DNA of 64,000 nucleotides, from contig CANLNM010000002.1 in the NCBI GenBank assembly GCA_947492475.1, forward strand, positions 372,001 to 436,000. Direction: 5' to 3'. Of this stretch, positions 26,208-35,351 are shown in pieces. The notes under the pieces were generated by a model, which made no database searches, was not told the DNA's origin, and saw only the letters and a program-made list of their open reading frames with translations. The DNA comes from an uncultured Paracoccaceae bacterium (GTDB taxonomy: Bacteria > Pseudomonadota > Alphaproteobacteria > Rhodobacterales > Rhodobacteraceae). Position 1 is the first letter of the stretch, and each line of letters starts with the position of its first letter. Both the position numbers and the translations under genes were made by a program.

Positions 26208-26236
26208 AAAGGCAGCTCAGTTTGGGCTGCCTTTTT
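26208..26236 (+). terminator. Intrinsic terminator between the two VPLPA-CTERM genes
   Basis: AAAGGCAGC (26208-26216) pairs with GCTGCCTTT (26226-26234), loop of nine bases, followed by TTCG. Good stem with a T-run; it should separate the transcripts of the two paralogues. Confidence 0.75.
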
Positions 26237-26319
26237 CGTTGCAAAATCAATAGGGATCATCAATATCATGTCCAATATCCTTGGATTAACCAAGGTTGTA
26301 TTTTTGTTATGAGGACAAC

Positions 26320-26931
26320 ATGCGTTTGAAAACTGCATTGGCCGTTTGCGCCACGATAATTTCCACCAGTTTTGCAGCCAGTTCGGCTTCTGCTACCATT
26401 CTGGACATCATTGATTTTGATTTCGCCCCTTCAGGCATCCTGACTGCGCCCTATGTTGAAGATGGGTATCAAATCACGGCGACAGGTGCCTGGCTGAGTG
26501 GCGCGGGCCATGACGGTGGATTTCCTGTCGAAGGCGATGACGGGTCCGGTTTTCTGATGACCGATTTTTTCTCTGGTTATAGCACCATCACATTGTCGCG
26601 GGTGGATGGAGAAATGTTTGACCTGGTTAGTCTCTTTTCCGATGTGGCAGATTTCGGTGGCTTTTTCCCATTGGTGACGATCTCCAATCACGATATGAGC
26701 ATTCCTGCGCCGATTTTGTTCCCGTTGGGGCCATCGCAGTCTTTTTTGGGTGGGGAATTTACCAACCTGCTTTCGGTTTCGATTGACTTCTCCGGGGTCG
26801 GGTTCTTTGCGTTGGATAGCATTCACGTCGCGTCCTCTGTTTTGCCGCCTGTGCCGGTTCCCGCTGGGCTGCCATTGATGGCCGGTGCATTGGGGCTGTT
26901 TGCCTTTGCACGGCGTCGCAAAGCCGCCTGA
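26320..26931 (+). CDS. VPLPA-CTERM sorting-domain surface protein, copy 2
   Basis: The 203-residue paralogue of the preceding gene. It shares the signal peptide (LAVCATIISTSFAASSASAT), the start of the mature region (DIIDF, then YVEDGY), internal motifs (GSGFL, ITLSRVDG) and the sorting tail (VPVPAGLPLMAGALGLFA, RRRKAA). The middle has diverged more than the ends. GAGGAC lies before the ATG at 26320. The pair looks like a tandem duplication; each copy has its own ribosome site and terminator. Confidence 0.8.
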   Translation: MRLKTALAVCATIISTSFAASSASATILDIIDFDFAPSGILTAPYVEDGYQITATGAWLSGAGHDGGFPVEGDDGSGFLMTDFFSGYSTITLSRVDGEMFDLVSLFSDVADFGGFFPLVTISNHDMSIPAPILFPLGPSQSFLGGEFTNLLSVSIDFSGVGFFALDSIHVASSVLPPVPVPAGLPLMAGALGLFAFARRRKAA

Positions 26932-26984
26932 TCAGCCACACGGATCATAACGCGGGATGTCCTATCCGGGCATCCCAAAACACG

Positions 26985-27018
26985 AAAGCCGCGCTGTCAA
27001 AGCGCGGCTTTGCTGTTT
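26985..27018 (+). terminator. Intrinsic terminator after the second VPLPA-CTERM gene
   Basis: AAAGCCGCGC (26985-26994) and GCGCGGCTTT (27002-27011) form a perfect 10-bp stem with a seven-base loop, followed by GCTGTTTT. It may also serve the convergent cpdB gene. A second hairpin, GGGATG/CATCCC (26954-26976), lies just before it. Confidence 0.75.
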
Positions 27019-27033
27019 TAAGTGTTTGTGAAA

Positions 27034-28989
27034 TCAGAGCTTGATCCGGAAGAGCGCAAATCCGGTGTCGGATGTGCCGGCCTCTTCTATGGAAACGCCG
27101 TCAACATTGCCCGCATGAGGTGCGGCGGCAGGGCCGGTTTCAAACAGAACAGATGTGTCACCCAGCGGGGCAAAGGACCAGTTGGCATCGGCCCGCGGGC
27201 TGATCGTGCCCTGATCAACGATATAGCGCACAATCACGTCACGGTTGGTATCGGGACCTTCGAACACAATGGTATCACTGTTGGCACCGGGGAAATTGCC
27301 ACCGCCAGAAGCGCGGTAATTGTTGGTTGCCACGATGAATTCCTGTTCCATATCAATCGGTTGACCATCATAGGTCAGATTGATGATACGGTGCGTGTCC
27401 GACACCACTTCGCCGTCATCATTGTAGCGGGCCGGTTGGGTCAGATCGATCTGATAACCCACGCCATCGATCACATCAAAGTTGTAGGATTTGAACTCTG
27501 GGTTCAACAGGATCGCATCCGCAGAGCCTGCTTCGATCTGATTAAACATCCCCGCGCTGCGTTCCAGCCATTCGCGTACTGTGGCACCATTGATGCGCAC
27601 CGCCCGAACCGTGTTAGGATAGAGATATAGATCAGAGACGTTTTTGATCGCCACATCGCCCACAGCCACATCCGTATAATATTCCGGACCGCCGCGACCA
27701 CCCGCTTTGAACGGAGCCGCCGCAGACAGGATCGGCAGACCCTCATGCGCAGTGCCCTGCATCATCTGTTCGATGTACCAAGTTTGGGCGTTGGACACGA
27801 CCTGAACCGATGGGTCATCCGCCACCAGCGCAAAATAGGAATGCAACGGTGCGTCGGTTTTGCCAACAGCGCGGCGCACATAATCCAATGTCGCATCATG
27901 GTCCGCCTGAGCTGCGGCCAGCACGGCAGGGGCGTCTTCGACCAGAGCCGTGATAGAGCGATCTTCTTCGCGTTTGTAGATCGGGCGGGCCTCAGATGTG
28001 TGGGACACAATGCGCCAGCCGGACCCGTCGCGTTCCAGCATCAGATCGATCAACCCCATATGCGAGCCCCAGAACCCACCCATGGTTGCCGGTTTGCCCA
28101 TCAACGTGCCGGCATCTGCGTCGACACCTGCGAAATCAGCATAATTAGACGATGGGAACACAAGGTGGCTGTGACCGGTCAGGATCGCATCGATCCCATC
28201 CACCGCCGCCAAAGGCACCGCTGCGTTTTCCATCCCATCAGTGTGATCCGCTGCGCCAATGCCCGAATGGGACAGGGCGATGATAATATCTGCGCCTTCT
28301 TCCTTCATTTGGGGCACATAGGCGCGGGCTGTTTCGATGATGTCGCGCGCCATGACGTTGCCTTCTAGATGGCGACGATCCCAGTTCATGATCTGAGGGG
28401 GCACAAAACCGATAAAGCCGATGCGGATTGGGTGGGCAGTGCCGGACCCGTCGGTCAATTCATGATCCATAATGACATATGGGGGCAGCAAGGTATCGTC
28501 TTCGCGTGGGGTGGCGCCCATGGTTTTGGCAACGTTGGCACAGACCACCGGGAAATTGGACCCGGCCAAGGATTTCATCAGGAAATCAAGGCCATAGTTA
28601 AATTCGTGGTTGCCCAAGGTCGATGCGTCATAGCCCAATGCGTTCATCGCGTTGATGACCGGATGGGTGTCGCCTTCTTTCATGCCACGTTCATAGGCGA
28701 TGTAATCGCCCATCGGGTTGCCCTGCAAGAAATCGCCATTGTCCAGCAACAGGGAGTTTGTCGCCTCGGCGCGAATGTCGCCAATGATCGACGCAGTGCG
28801 GGCCAGACCAACGCGGTCAGAGGGGCGGTCAGCGTAATAATCGTATGGAAAAACATGCACATGCAAATCGGTGGTTTCCATGATCCGCAAATGTGCTTGG
28901 TTTGTGTTTGCAGCAACCGAATAGGGGTGCATTGCAATAAAGCCAGCCGTTCCAGCCAAAAAGCCGCGGCGTGAGAGAGTAAAAGCCAT
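27034..28989 (-). CDS. cpdB: 2',3'-cyclic-nucleotide 2'-phosphodiesterase/3'-nucleotidase, Tat-exported
   Basis: The 651-residue periplasmic enzyme hydrolyses 2',3'-cyclic nucleotides and 3'-nucleotides. It starts with a Tat signal (SRRGFLAG, then [13 protein letters not shown]). The metallophosphatase domain (about 35-340) has metal-binding motifs [31 protein letters not shown] and TGHSHLVFP. The 5'-nucleotidase C-terminal domain (about 385-600) ends with the substrate-stacking [14 protein letters not shown]. Length agrees with CpdB. It stands alone and probably supplies phosphate and nucleosides. Confidence 0.92.
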   Translation of the reverse strand: MAFTLSRRGFLAGTAGFIAMHPYSVAANTNQAHLRIMETTDLHVHVFPYDYYADRPSDRVGLARTASIIGDIRAEATNSLLLDNGDFLQGNPMGDYIAYERGMKEGDTHPVINAMNALGYDASTLGNHEFNYGLDFLMKSLAGSNFPVVCANVAKTMGATPREDDTLLPPYVIMDHELTDGSGTAHPIRIGFIGFVPPQIMNWDRRHLEGNVMARDIIETARAYVPQMKEEGADIIIALSHSGIGAADHTDGMENAAVPLAAVDGIDAILTGHSHLVFPSSNYADFAGVDADAGTLMGKPATMGGFWGSHMGLIDLMLERDGSGWRIVSHTSEARPIYKREEDRSITALVEDAPAVLAAAQADHDATLDYVRRAVGKTDAPLHSYFALVADDPSVQVVSNAQTWYIEQMMQGTAHEGLPILSAAAPFKAGGRGGPEYYTDVAVGDVAIKNVSDLYLYPNTVRAVRINGATVREWLERSAGMFNQIEAGSADAILLNPEFKSYNFDVIDGVGYQIDLTQPARYNDDGEVVSDTHRIINLTYDGQPIDMEQEFIVATNNYRASGGGNFPGANSDTIVFEGPDTNRDVIVRYIVDQGTISPRADANWSFAPLGDTSVLFETGPAAAPHAGNVDGVSIEEAGTSDTGFALFRIKL

Positions 28990-29106
28990 GTGGATCTCCG
29001 TTAATATTCTGAGACAGGTTGCCCGGATTATGTTTCAGGCAGACGACAAGTATTTGTTTGTTTTGAAACGCTGTCTAGGGGCAGAATGATCAGGTGACGT
29101 TGGGTT

Positions 29107-30108
29107 TCAACTTGATCGCCGCAGAGATCCTATGGTTTTCAGGGACTTATCTAGGGTAGAGGTCGAGCAAGAAAAATATCCGGCAAGTTGTGCAAACCGT
29201 AAACGCCAGTCCAGACGTTTCAGGGCGCAATCGGCATTAAATTTCGCCAGATCATATGACCAGCGATCCACCGCAGTTCGAATTTTTGCCAAGGCAGCAT
29301 TTCGGTCTGTCATGGGGATGTCCAATGTCGCTTCGGGCCAAATCAAGTCAGAGAAAGCCCGATCGCTATGCGGGGCTTGTCCGGCGACAATGGCACCGGC
29401 CGCCAATGCATCGGTCCAGCGCGCGGTCAGGTATTCCTGGGATCCGTGCACATAGGGGGCAGGGGACACCAAATTCGACGAGGCCAAGACAAATTTTGCC
29501 TTTTGATAATGGGAAAATAGGTTTGGAATATGGGATTGGTCGTTCGACCCAAATGGCGGCCGCCCAGAAAAGATTAACCCTTTGTCATTACACGTGATTT
29601 TTGTGTTTTGGTCATGATCAAACAGCATTGGTTGACGCCCGACACGCAGCAGATCAATGGGTTTGTCCCCATGCGAAAAACCCAGCCCCAATGCATCTGT
29701 GCCCCAAGGCAAAACATCGACCGGTAGCCCCGTCGCCGCGGCATATGGGGCAACATCATTGGGACGCATGACAAATATCCGATCAAAGTTTTTTTGAAAC
29801 CACCGTGGTTTCAAGTGGCTGGTATGAAAGGCGTCGATGATCCAAACGGCGGCTTTGTTATATCCGTCGCGCCAGTTTTTTGACAACAAAGCCGCAGGCA
29901 GGTCGGCCGCTATCGTCGTCACAAATAAAAGATTTGGTTTGTGATACCGGGGCGTGCGTGTGATCAGATGGGACCGTAACCGCGCCAGTCGGGTGGTTTT
30001 GTGATCCAGATATGTTGGGCGAACATGCAGCTCTGTTTGCATCACCCGCAGCATATGCCGGATTGGCGCCCAGCCAATGGTGGCCGGAATGTTATGTAAA
30101 ACAATCAT
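29107..30108 (-). CDS. Glycosyltransferase-like protein (GT-B fold, CgeB-like)
   Basis: The 333 residues resemble GT-B glycosyltransferases of the CgeB/GT1 type: an N-terminal Rossmann half ending with FDRIFVMRPNDV and LPWGTDALG, and a C-terminal half with GLIFSGRPPF, a KFVLASSNLVSP segment, and YLTARWTDALAAGAIVAG, where the donor-binding E/D is expected. The acceptor is unknown. No partner genes for polysaccharide synthesis are adjacent. The start ATG at 30108 gives MIVLHNIPATIGW; the function is assigned at family level only. Confidence 0.6.
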   Translation of the reverse strand: MIVLHNIPATIGWAPIRHMLRVMQTELHVRPTYLDHKTTRLARLRSHLITRTPRYHKPNLLFVTTIAADLPAALLSKNWRDGYNKAAVWIIDAFHTSHLKPRWFQKNFDRIFVMRPNDVAPYAAATGLPVDVLPWGTDALGLGFSHGDKPIDLLRVGRQPMLFDHDQNTKITCNDKGLIFSGRPPFGSNDQSHIPNLFSHYQKAKFVLASSNLVSPAPYVHGSQEYLTARWTDALAAGAIVAGQAPHSDRAFSDLIWPEATLDIPMTDRNAALAKIRTAVDRWSYDLAKFNADCALKRLDWRLRFAQLAGYFSCSTSTLDKSLKTIGSLRRSS

Positions 30109-30238
30109 TGGCTTAGAAATTCGATAGACAAATACTCATATCTTATTTCTGCAAATCAACAGATCCAAGCAAAGAGGGCATGGATCGATCCTGTGCAAAA
30201 AGACAAGTCTGGTGCACAGGTTAGGGGGCCGTCAGGCA

Positions 30239-30270
30239 CAAAAAAGCCGCGCAGGCGGACCTACGCGGCT
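30239..30270 (-). terminator. Intrinsic terminator of the rpsF-rpsR-rplI operon
   Basis: AGCCGCG (30245-30251) and CGCGGCT (30264-30270) with inner AGG/CCT pairing form a strong stem. On the minus strand it is followed by TTTTTT (30239-30244), 23 bp after the rplI stop. Confidence 0.85.
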
Positions 30271-30292
30271 AAATTTTCAAAGACAGCGAAGA

Positions 30293-30892
30293 TTACTCTT
30301 CGGTTGTTTCAGCCGGAGCTTCGTCTTCGTCGTTCTGTGCAGCACCGATATCGTCAAACAGTTCCTGAATTTCGAATTCAGCAGCTGCTTCTTCTTCGGC
30401 GGCCAGTTCTTGGATGGATTTACCCGAAGCTTGCAGCTCGGCTTCTTCCTCAGAACGGGCAACGTTCAGTTGAATTTCGCAATCCACTTCGGGGTGCAGG
30501 CGAACGATCACGCTGTGCAGGCCCAGATCTTTGATTGGGGCTGTCAGGATGACTTGCTTGCGGTCCACTGAGAAACCTTCGGCAGTTGCGGCGTCAGCGG
30601 CGTCACGGATGGTGACGGAACCGTACAGCGCGCCTGCGTCAGAGGCAGAGCGAATCACGATGAAAGATTGACCGTCGAGCTTTTCAGCAAGAGCAGCGGC
30701 TTCTTTCTTGGTTTCCAGGTTGCGGGCTTCCAGCTGGGCTTTTTCAGTTTCAAAGCGTGCTTTGTTATGCGCAGAGGCGCGCAATGCTTTGCCTTGAGCC
30801 AACAGGAAGTTGCGAGCATAGCCGTCTTTGACGGTTACGACTTCGCCCATTTGGCCCAATTTGGCCACGCGTTCCAGAAGAATGACGTCCAT
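30293..30892 (-). CDS. rplI: 50S ribosomal protein L9
   Basis: The 199-residue protein matches L9, which binds 23S rRNA near the L1 stalk. The N-terminal domain [19 protein letters not shown] and the [13 protein letters not shown] helix are characteristic. The C-terminal domain is followed by about 50 extra acidic residues (rich in E, A and D, ending APAETTEE), which makes it longer than the 149-residue E. coli L9; such tails occur in Rhodobacteraceae. It is the last gene of the operon, 11 bp after rpsR. Confidence 0.97.
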   Translation of the reverse strand: MDVILLERVAKLGQMGEVVTVKDGYARNFLLAQGKALRASAHNKARFETEKAQLEARNLETKKEAAALAEKLDGQSFIVIRSASDAGALYGSVTIRDAADAATAEGFSVDRKQVILTAPIKDLGLHSVIVRLHPEVDCEIQLNVARSEEEAELQASGKSIQELAAEEEAAAEFEIQELFDDIGAAQNDEDEAPAETTEE

Positions 30893-30903
30893 GGGTCTTC
30901 TCC

Positions 30904-31131
30904 TTATTTAACGGCGTAGGGCAGCAGGGCCAGGAACCGTGCGCGTTTGATGGCCTGAGCCAATTTACGCTGGTTTTTGGCGCCTACGGCGGTGATACGG
31001 GAAGGCACGATTTTGCCGCGCTCAGAAACGTAACGCTGCAATGTACGTGTGTCTTTGTAGTCGATCTTTGGGGCGTTTTCACCCTCAAAAGGATCGGTCT
31101 TACGACGACGGAAAAATGGTTTAGCTGCCAT
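30904..31131 (-). CDS. rpsR: 30S ribosomal protein S18
   Basis: The 75-residue protein has the S18 core [19 protein letters not shown]-like sequence (short motifs DYKDTRTL and YVSERGKI) and the signature [21 protein letters not shown], lying here as [12 protein letters not shown] and [13 protein letters not shown]18 pairs with S6 on the platform of the 30S subunit. It lies between rpsF (25 bp upstream) and rplI. Confidence 0.98.
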   Translation of the reverse strand: MAAKPFFRRRKTDPFEGENAPKIDYKDTRTLQRYVSERGKIVPSRITAVGAKNQRKLAQAIKRARFLALLPYAVK

Positions 31132-31156
31132 GACTTATGGTCCTTTCCTGATCTAC

Positions 31157-31513
31157 TTAGCTGCGTTCACGACGACGGCTGTCACGCTCGTCACGTTTCT
31201 GCATCTGAACTGATGGGCCATCTTCGTGGGCATCAACTTTGATGGTCAGAATACGCATAACATCGTCATGCAGGCGCATCAGGCGTTCCATTTCCAGAAC
31301 CGCGTCAGAAGGCGCGTCTGTTTTCAGGAAGGCATAATGACCTTTGCGGTTTTTGTTGATCTTGTAGGCCATCGTTTTGACGCCCCAATACTCGCTATCA
31401 ACGACTTTGCCGCCGTTATCTGCAAGTACGGTACCAAAGTGTTCGACGAGGCTTTCAGCTTGCGAGTTGGACAGGTCCTGACGCGCAATGAAGACATGCT
31501 CATAAAGCGGCAT
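31157..31513 (-). CDS. rpsF: 30S ribosomal protein S6
   Basis: The 118-residue protein starts MPLYEHVFIARQDLS and contains YWGVKTMAYKINKNRKGHY-type strands (short motifs WGVKTMAYKI and KGHYAF) and the MRLHDDVMRILTIKV segment of S6. A basic, Arg-rich tail ends the protein. GGAG lies before the ATG. As the first gene of rpsF-rpsR-rplI, it may autoregulate the operon as S6:S18 through a leader hairpin. Confidence 0.97.
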   Translation of the reverse strand: MPLYEHVFIARQDLSNSQAESLVEHFGTVLADNGGKVVDSEYWGVKTMAYKINKNRKGHYAFLKTDAPSDAVLEMERLMRLHDDVMRILTIKVDAHEDGPSVQMQKRDERDSRRRERS

Positions 31514-31559
31514 GTGTGCTCCAGTTCTATTCTAGCGCATTTCAAAGGAGGGGGCTTAA

Positions 31560-31612
31560 CCTTCTGCACCCCATCCACGAGAGACTGCGCGGTTCAAAAC
31601 GTCCGCAGAAGG
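31560..31612 (-). promoter_or_regulatory. Leader hairpin upstream of rpsF
   Basis: CCTTCTGC (31560-31567) and GCAGAAGG (31605-31612) form a perfect 8-bp stem 47 bp before the rpsF start; the enclosed 37 bases read GAACCGCGCAG on the minus strand, with a CCG that resembles the S6:S18-binding bulge described in rpsF leaders. The rest of 31514-31822 holds a TATATA-type promoter region near 31683-31688 for the operon and no gene that I can support. Confidence 0.4.
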
Positions 31613-31822
31613 ATGGCGTCTTATACACGCGCGGGGCAGTGGTGCAAGGGGGATTGAGGCGCAGCGCAGAGATTTGCCCCCTTATATATTCTAACTGTTA
31701 ACGGGCATTAACCAAACATCACGGATTGGACCCGTTGCTGCCCGGATTTGGCCTTTTTTCGGGGTGAAACTTGGTTAACGGCACCCAAAGAGGCGCCAGA
31801 GCAGAGCAAATGAGGCCCCCAA

Positions 31823-32035
31823 ATGACCATGTTTATTGATCACCCGACCCGTAAAGCCGCCAAAGTCACCAGCCCTGCGCGTTTGCTGCGCAAATTTATG
31901 GTGCCGGTTCTGGCCATTGCTGCCCTTGGTGTGTTGTTGATGCCGATGGGGGCGTTTGGTGAATGGGCACTGGCGCAAAAGGTGATTACTTCTGGGATGT
32001 TAGCGGGTTTTGCGTTCATTTTTTCGCATTCATAA
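31823..32035 (+). CDS. Small membrane protein of unknown function
   Basis: The 70-residue product begins MTMFIDHPTRKAAK and has two hydrophobic segments (about 26-43 and 52-68), giving a probable two-helix membrane protein with a basic cytosolic N-terminus. GAGG lies seven bases before the ATG. I recognise no family. The good ribosome site and hydrophobic pattern favour a real gene, but it is short. Confidence 0.5.
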   Translation: MTMFIDHPTRKAAKVTSPARLLRKFMVPVLAIAALGVLLMPMGAFGEWALAQKVITSGMLAGFAFIFSHS

Positions 32036-32178
32036 CTTTGTAGGTTAACGCACATCACAGGGTTGTGAGAGATTTTGACTCTTCATTTACGAACAGAATC
32101 TGTTTGATCATGTAGAATTCTCAGGTCGATTGGTACGTGCAAGTCTGACGTATCAAAACAACCCTTTGAGGATCTGAA

Positions 32179-32757
32179 ATGACCCGTACCCTGATTGCCG
32201 CTCTTATCGCCGCGACGTCTTTGACAACCACCGCAATTGCAGCGCCTGACACATATGTGTTGGATGCCAGCCACAGCCAGATTGTGTTTAGCTATAATCA
32301 CCTTGGTTATTCCACCACTTACGGAATGTTCTCTGGTTTCGAAGGCGAAATCGCATTCGACCAAGAAGACCCCGCCGCATCCAGCGTGTCGGTTTCGATG
32401 CCTGCCCAATCCATGTTGACCGGCTGGGAAGGCCGTTTTCAGCACTTTATGTCGGATGACTTCTTTGGTGCCGACGACGCAGAACTGATTTCGTTCACAT
32501 CCACCGGGATCGAAGTGACGGGTGAAAACACCGCGCTGATCACCGGCGATCTGACCATCAATGAGGTCACCAAATCCGTTGTTCTGGATGCGGTTTTGAA
32601 CCAGACGGGCACACATCCAATGGCGCAAAAAGACTGGGCTGGTTTTAACGCGACCACAACATTGATCCGGTCTGACTTTAACTTGGGTCAGTTCGCCCCC
32701 CATGTCAGCGACGAAGTCGAAGTGATGATTTCAATCGAAGCTTCTAAAGCTGAGTAA
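32179..32757 (+). CDS. YceI family periplasmic protein
   Basis: The 192-residue protein has a signal peptide (TRTLIAALIAATSLTTTAIA) and a YceI lipocalin-like domain: YVLDASHSQIVFSYNHLGYS, FHFM-like QHFMSDDFF, FTSTGIEV, LTINEVTKSVVLDA and RSDFNLG. YceI proteins bind isoprenoid lipids in a beta-barrel. A second YceI domain is fused to cytochrome b561 in the next, convergent gene. Confidence 0.92.
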   Translation: MTRTLIAALIAATSLTTTAIAAPDTYVLDASHSQIVFSYNHLGYSTTYGMFSGFEGEIAFDQEDPAASSVSVSMPAQSMLTGWEGRFQHFMSDDFFGADDAELISFTSTGIEVTGENTALITGDLTINEVTKSVVLDAVLNQTGTHPMAQKDWAGFNATTTLIRSDFNLGQFAPHVSDEVEVMISIEASKAE

Positions 32758-32802
32758 TTGAAATTCTGACAGGTTTGCATCGCAGTCCTGTCCCATTATT
32801 GG

Positions 32803-32836
32803 CGCTGTCGGTTATAACACCGGCAGCGTTTTTTTG
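32803..32836 (+). terminator. Intrinsic terminator of the yceI gene
   Basis: CGCTGTCGG (32803-32811) pairs with CCGGCAGCG (32820-32828, one G-T pair) around an eight-base loop, followed by TTTTTTT. Confidence 0.85.
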
Positions 32837-32898
32837 TGGCTGTGTATGTGGGGCTTGGGATTATCGCAGCGCAGTTGGTGATAACGTGTGGCCATAAA

Positions 32899-32925
32899 AA
32901 TGGCGCCCCAAATGGGACGCCTTTT
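32899..32925 (-). terminator. Terminator of the cytochrome b561-YceI gene
   Basis: GGCGCCCC (32902-32909), loop AAAT, GGGACGCC (32914-32921) with one mismatch; on the minus strand it is followed by ATTTTTA. It lies 18 bp after the convergent gene's stop. Confidence 0.6.
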
Positions 32926-32942
32926 GTCGTGATAGATATGAC

Positions 32943-34151
32943 CTAGCGACGTGCGGTCAGCGAAATAGCGATATCCACGACATGGGCCAGATTGTCTTCG
33001 CCCGAGGCACCGATGCCAAAATCGGTTCGATTGACCTGTGTCGCGCCGGTCATCATAGCGATGTCATCTGCGCCATCATTGGATATTTCCAACGTAAAGG
33101 GCAGGGTGATCGGGATTGTTGTGCCTTTTAATGTGAGGGTCCCGGTCGCGACGTAATCGGTTTCAGTGGCGGTGATTTCAGCGGTGAAGGTGGCGGTTGG
33201 GAATTGTGCGGCGTCAAAATAATCTGTGCCCATGGATTGGCCCGTCACCGATCCCAATGTCAGCGATGCAATGGCGATTTCCGTTTCCACATGCCCCAGA
33301 ATGCCGGTCGCATTTGGGTCAAAAGAAATGACAGAGGTCCATTCAGCAAAGGACCCGTCAACCTGTGATCCAAACTGCGTGATCGACAGCGCAATTGATC
33401 CGGTTTCAACCTGCCATTCGGATGATACGGCTTCCAACACGGGGGCTTGGGCGTGATCATGGTCATGATTGTGGTCTGGCGCGAAAAAACCCAGCCCGGC
33501 ACCAAGTCCCAGCGCGGCGATCCAGATCACCAAAGCCCCTGCCAATGGGGCGAAGGATGGATGATGGGGCGCTACCTGCGGCAAATCGGGGCGGCCAAAC
33601 CACATCCGCCGCAGTGTCGCGTCGCGGTCAATGACATGATGTTTTAGGGCACCTGCAAAATGCAACAGGATCGAAACAACCAAAACACGTTCAAAAATCA
33701 TATGCAGGGTCGACGCGGTTTCTGACAGGCCGACGCTTTTGGGGATAAAGGGCAGGGATTGGCCAAACGGCCACCAAATGGGGGCAAAACCTTGGGATGC
33801 GGCATGGGTGATCCAGCCAGTTAATGGCACAATGATCAGCGACCCATAAAGCAGCCAATGCACCATTTCGGCCATGAAATGTTCTGGCTTATTGTCAGGG
33901 TTGAGCGATCCGGGTTTGGGTTGAACCAGCGCCCAGAGAATGCGCAAAACCGCCAGGAAAAACAGGGTGATACCCAGGGTTTTATGCAGCGAAAACAGAT
34001 ATGCCTTTCGGGTGAGTTCGTTATCGGTGGCAAAGGGCGCATCATCGGCCATGATCCCCAATGGGATCAGCGTGAAAATCAATAAGACGGTGGCCCAGTG
34101 GAATATTTTGGACAAGGTGCCGTAGCGCGCCTGAGTGTTGGTGAATGACAT
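32943..34151 (-). CDS. Fusion of cytochrome b561 and a YceI domain
   Basis: The 402-residue protein has an N-terminal four-helix cytochrome b561 domain (about 10-190) with heme-ligand-type histidines in IFHWATVLL, LHKTLG, MVHWLLYG and LHFAGALKHH. A transmembrane segment and a His/Asp-rich linker (HNHDHDHAQ, about residues 225-240) join it to a YceI domain (about 245-402; TEIAIASLTLGS, FPTATFTAEI, NRTDFGIG). The architecture suggests quinone-linked electron transfer next to a lipid/quinone-binding barrel; this is inference. The companion stand-alone yceI gene is convergent. Confidence 0.88.
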   Translation of the reverse strand: MSFTNTQARYGTLSKIFHWATVLLIFTLIPLGIMADDAPFATDNELTRKAYLFSLHKTLGITLFFLAVLRILWALVQPKPGSLNPDNKPEHFMAEMVHWLLYGSLIIVPLTGWITHAASQGFAPIWWPFGQSLPFIPKSVGLSETASTLHMIFERVLVVSILLHFAGALKHHVIDRDATLRRMWFGRPDLPQVAPHHPSFAPLAGALVIWIAALGLGAGLGFFAPDHNHDHDHAQAPVLEAVSSEWQVETGSIALSITQFGSQVDGSFAEWTSVISFDPNATGILGHVETEIAIASLTLGSVTGQSMGTDYFDAAQFPTATFTAEITATETDYVATGTLTLKGTTIPITLPFTLEISNDGADDIAMMTGATQVNRTDFGIGASGEDNLAHVVDIAISLTARR

Positions 34152-34326
34152 AAGAGCAATCCATAATTGTGTTGCGTGAGCTTAGCACAAACCTAACAAC
34201 GCACATAAATGCACTCAATCCGAGGCAGCGCAGAGAAGCTGTGCGTTAATGCGCTTTCTTGTGATGCGCGCAGGGACAAGGTAAAGCGGTTCCCAACAGG
34301 AAAGTAACACCAAACGGAGTTGGGAC

Positions 34327-35265
34327 ATGCGGGCATTTGTATTTCCGGGGCAGGGCGCACAGACAATTGGAATGGGCAAGGCTTTGGCCGACGCTTATCC
34401 AGAGGCGCAGGCTGTATTTGACGAAGTCGACGAAGCGTTGGGCGAAAAGCTGTCAGATCTGATCTGGAACGGGGACATTGCCGAGCTGACCCTGACGGCC
34501 AATGCGCAGCCAGCATTGATGGCCACATCACTGGCCGCGATGAAAGCATTGGAAGCAGAAGGCGTAACCATTCAGGCGGCGTCATTTGTTGCAGGGCATT
34601 CATTGGGTGAATATTCGGCATTGGCGGCGTCTGGCGCGTTGAGCATTGCAGATACGGCGCGTTTGTTGCGCATTCGCGGCAAAGCGATGCAAGAGGCTGT
34701 TCCGGTTGGTGTCGGTGCGATGGCGGCGTTGTTGGGGCTGGACTTTGAAACAGCCAAAGCCGTGGCCGAAGCGGCGGCCGGTGACGAGGTCTGTCAGGCG
34801 GCGAATGACAATGATCCAAGTCAGGTTGTTGTGTCCGGTCACAAAGCTGCTGTGGAGCGGGCATTGGTGATTGCCAAAGAAAAAGGGGCCAAACGCGCGA
34901 TGTTGTTGCCCGTATCTGCGCCGTTTCATTCCACATTGATGCAGCCCGCTGCCGAAGCCATGGCCGAAGCCTTGGGCGAGGTAGAGCTGAACCGCCCGAG
35001 CGTGCCATTGGTGGCAAACGTTCTGGCCGCTTCCGTGGACAACCCGGCGACCATCCGATCGCTGTTGGTGGAACAAGTGACCGGGTCCGTGCGCTGGCGT
35101 GAAAGCGTGATGTGGCTGGGGGAACATGGCGTGACAGAAGCCTGGGAAATCGGCGCGGGCAAAGCCCTGTCTGGCATGATCAAACGCATTGACCGGTCGA
35201 TCACATCGCGCGCCGTGGGCACGCCAGATGATGTGAAAGCCGCCGCCGAAGCGTTGAACGGCTAA
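34327..35265 (+). CDS. fabD: Malonyl-CoA:ACP transacylase
   Basis: The 312-residue enzyme loads malonyl groups onto acyl carrier protein. FPGQGAQTIGMG begins the protein, the nucleophile serine is in AGHSLGEYSAL near residue 92, and the catalytic histidine is in SAPFHSTLM near residue 201. GAGIQ-type GAGKAL near the end completes the pattern. GGAG precedes the ATG. It heads the fab cluster with fabG 86 bp downstream. Confidence 0.97.
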   Translation: MRAFVFPGQGAQTIGMGKALADAYPEAQAVFDEVDEALGEKLSDLIWNGDIAELTLTANAQPALMATSLAAMKALEAEGVTIQAASFVAGHSLGEYSALAASGALSIADTARLLRIRGKAMQEAVPVGVGAMAALLGLDFETAKAVAEAAAGDEVCQAANDNDPSQVVVSGHKAAVERALVIAKEKGAKRAMLLPVSAPFHSTLMQPAAEAMAEALGEVELNRPSVPLVANVLAASVDNPATIRSLLVEQVTGSVRWRESVMWLGEHGVTEAWEIGAGKALSGMIKRIDRSITSRAVGTPDDVKAAAEALNG

Positions 35266-35351
35266 GCGAAATCAAAGCGAAAGCAAAAGTTTGAAAAACC
35301 CGCCCTGATCACACATGTGATTTAGAATGTGGGATCAAGAAGGAATGAGAA

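Noticed and set aside
31698-31711. TTAA-N6-TTAA resembling a CtrA box upstream of rpsF
   Set aside because: Spacing is six, not seven, between the TTAA halves, and ribosomal genes are not expected CtrA targets.
34193-35017. 274-codon open frame opposite fabD
   Set aside because: Low-complexity Pro/Arg/Ser product; shadow of fabD.
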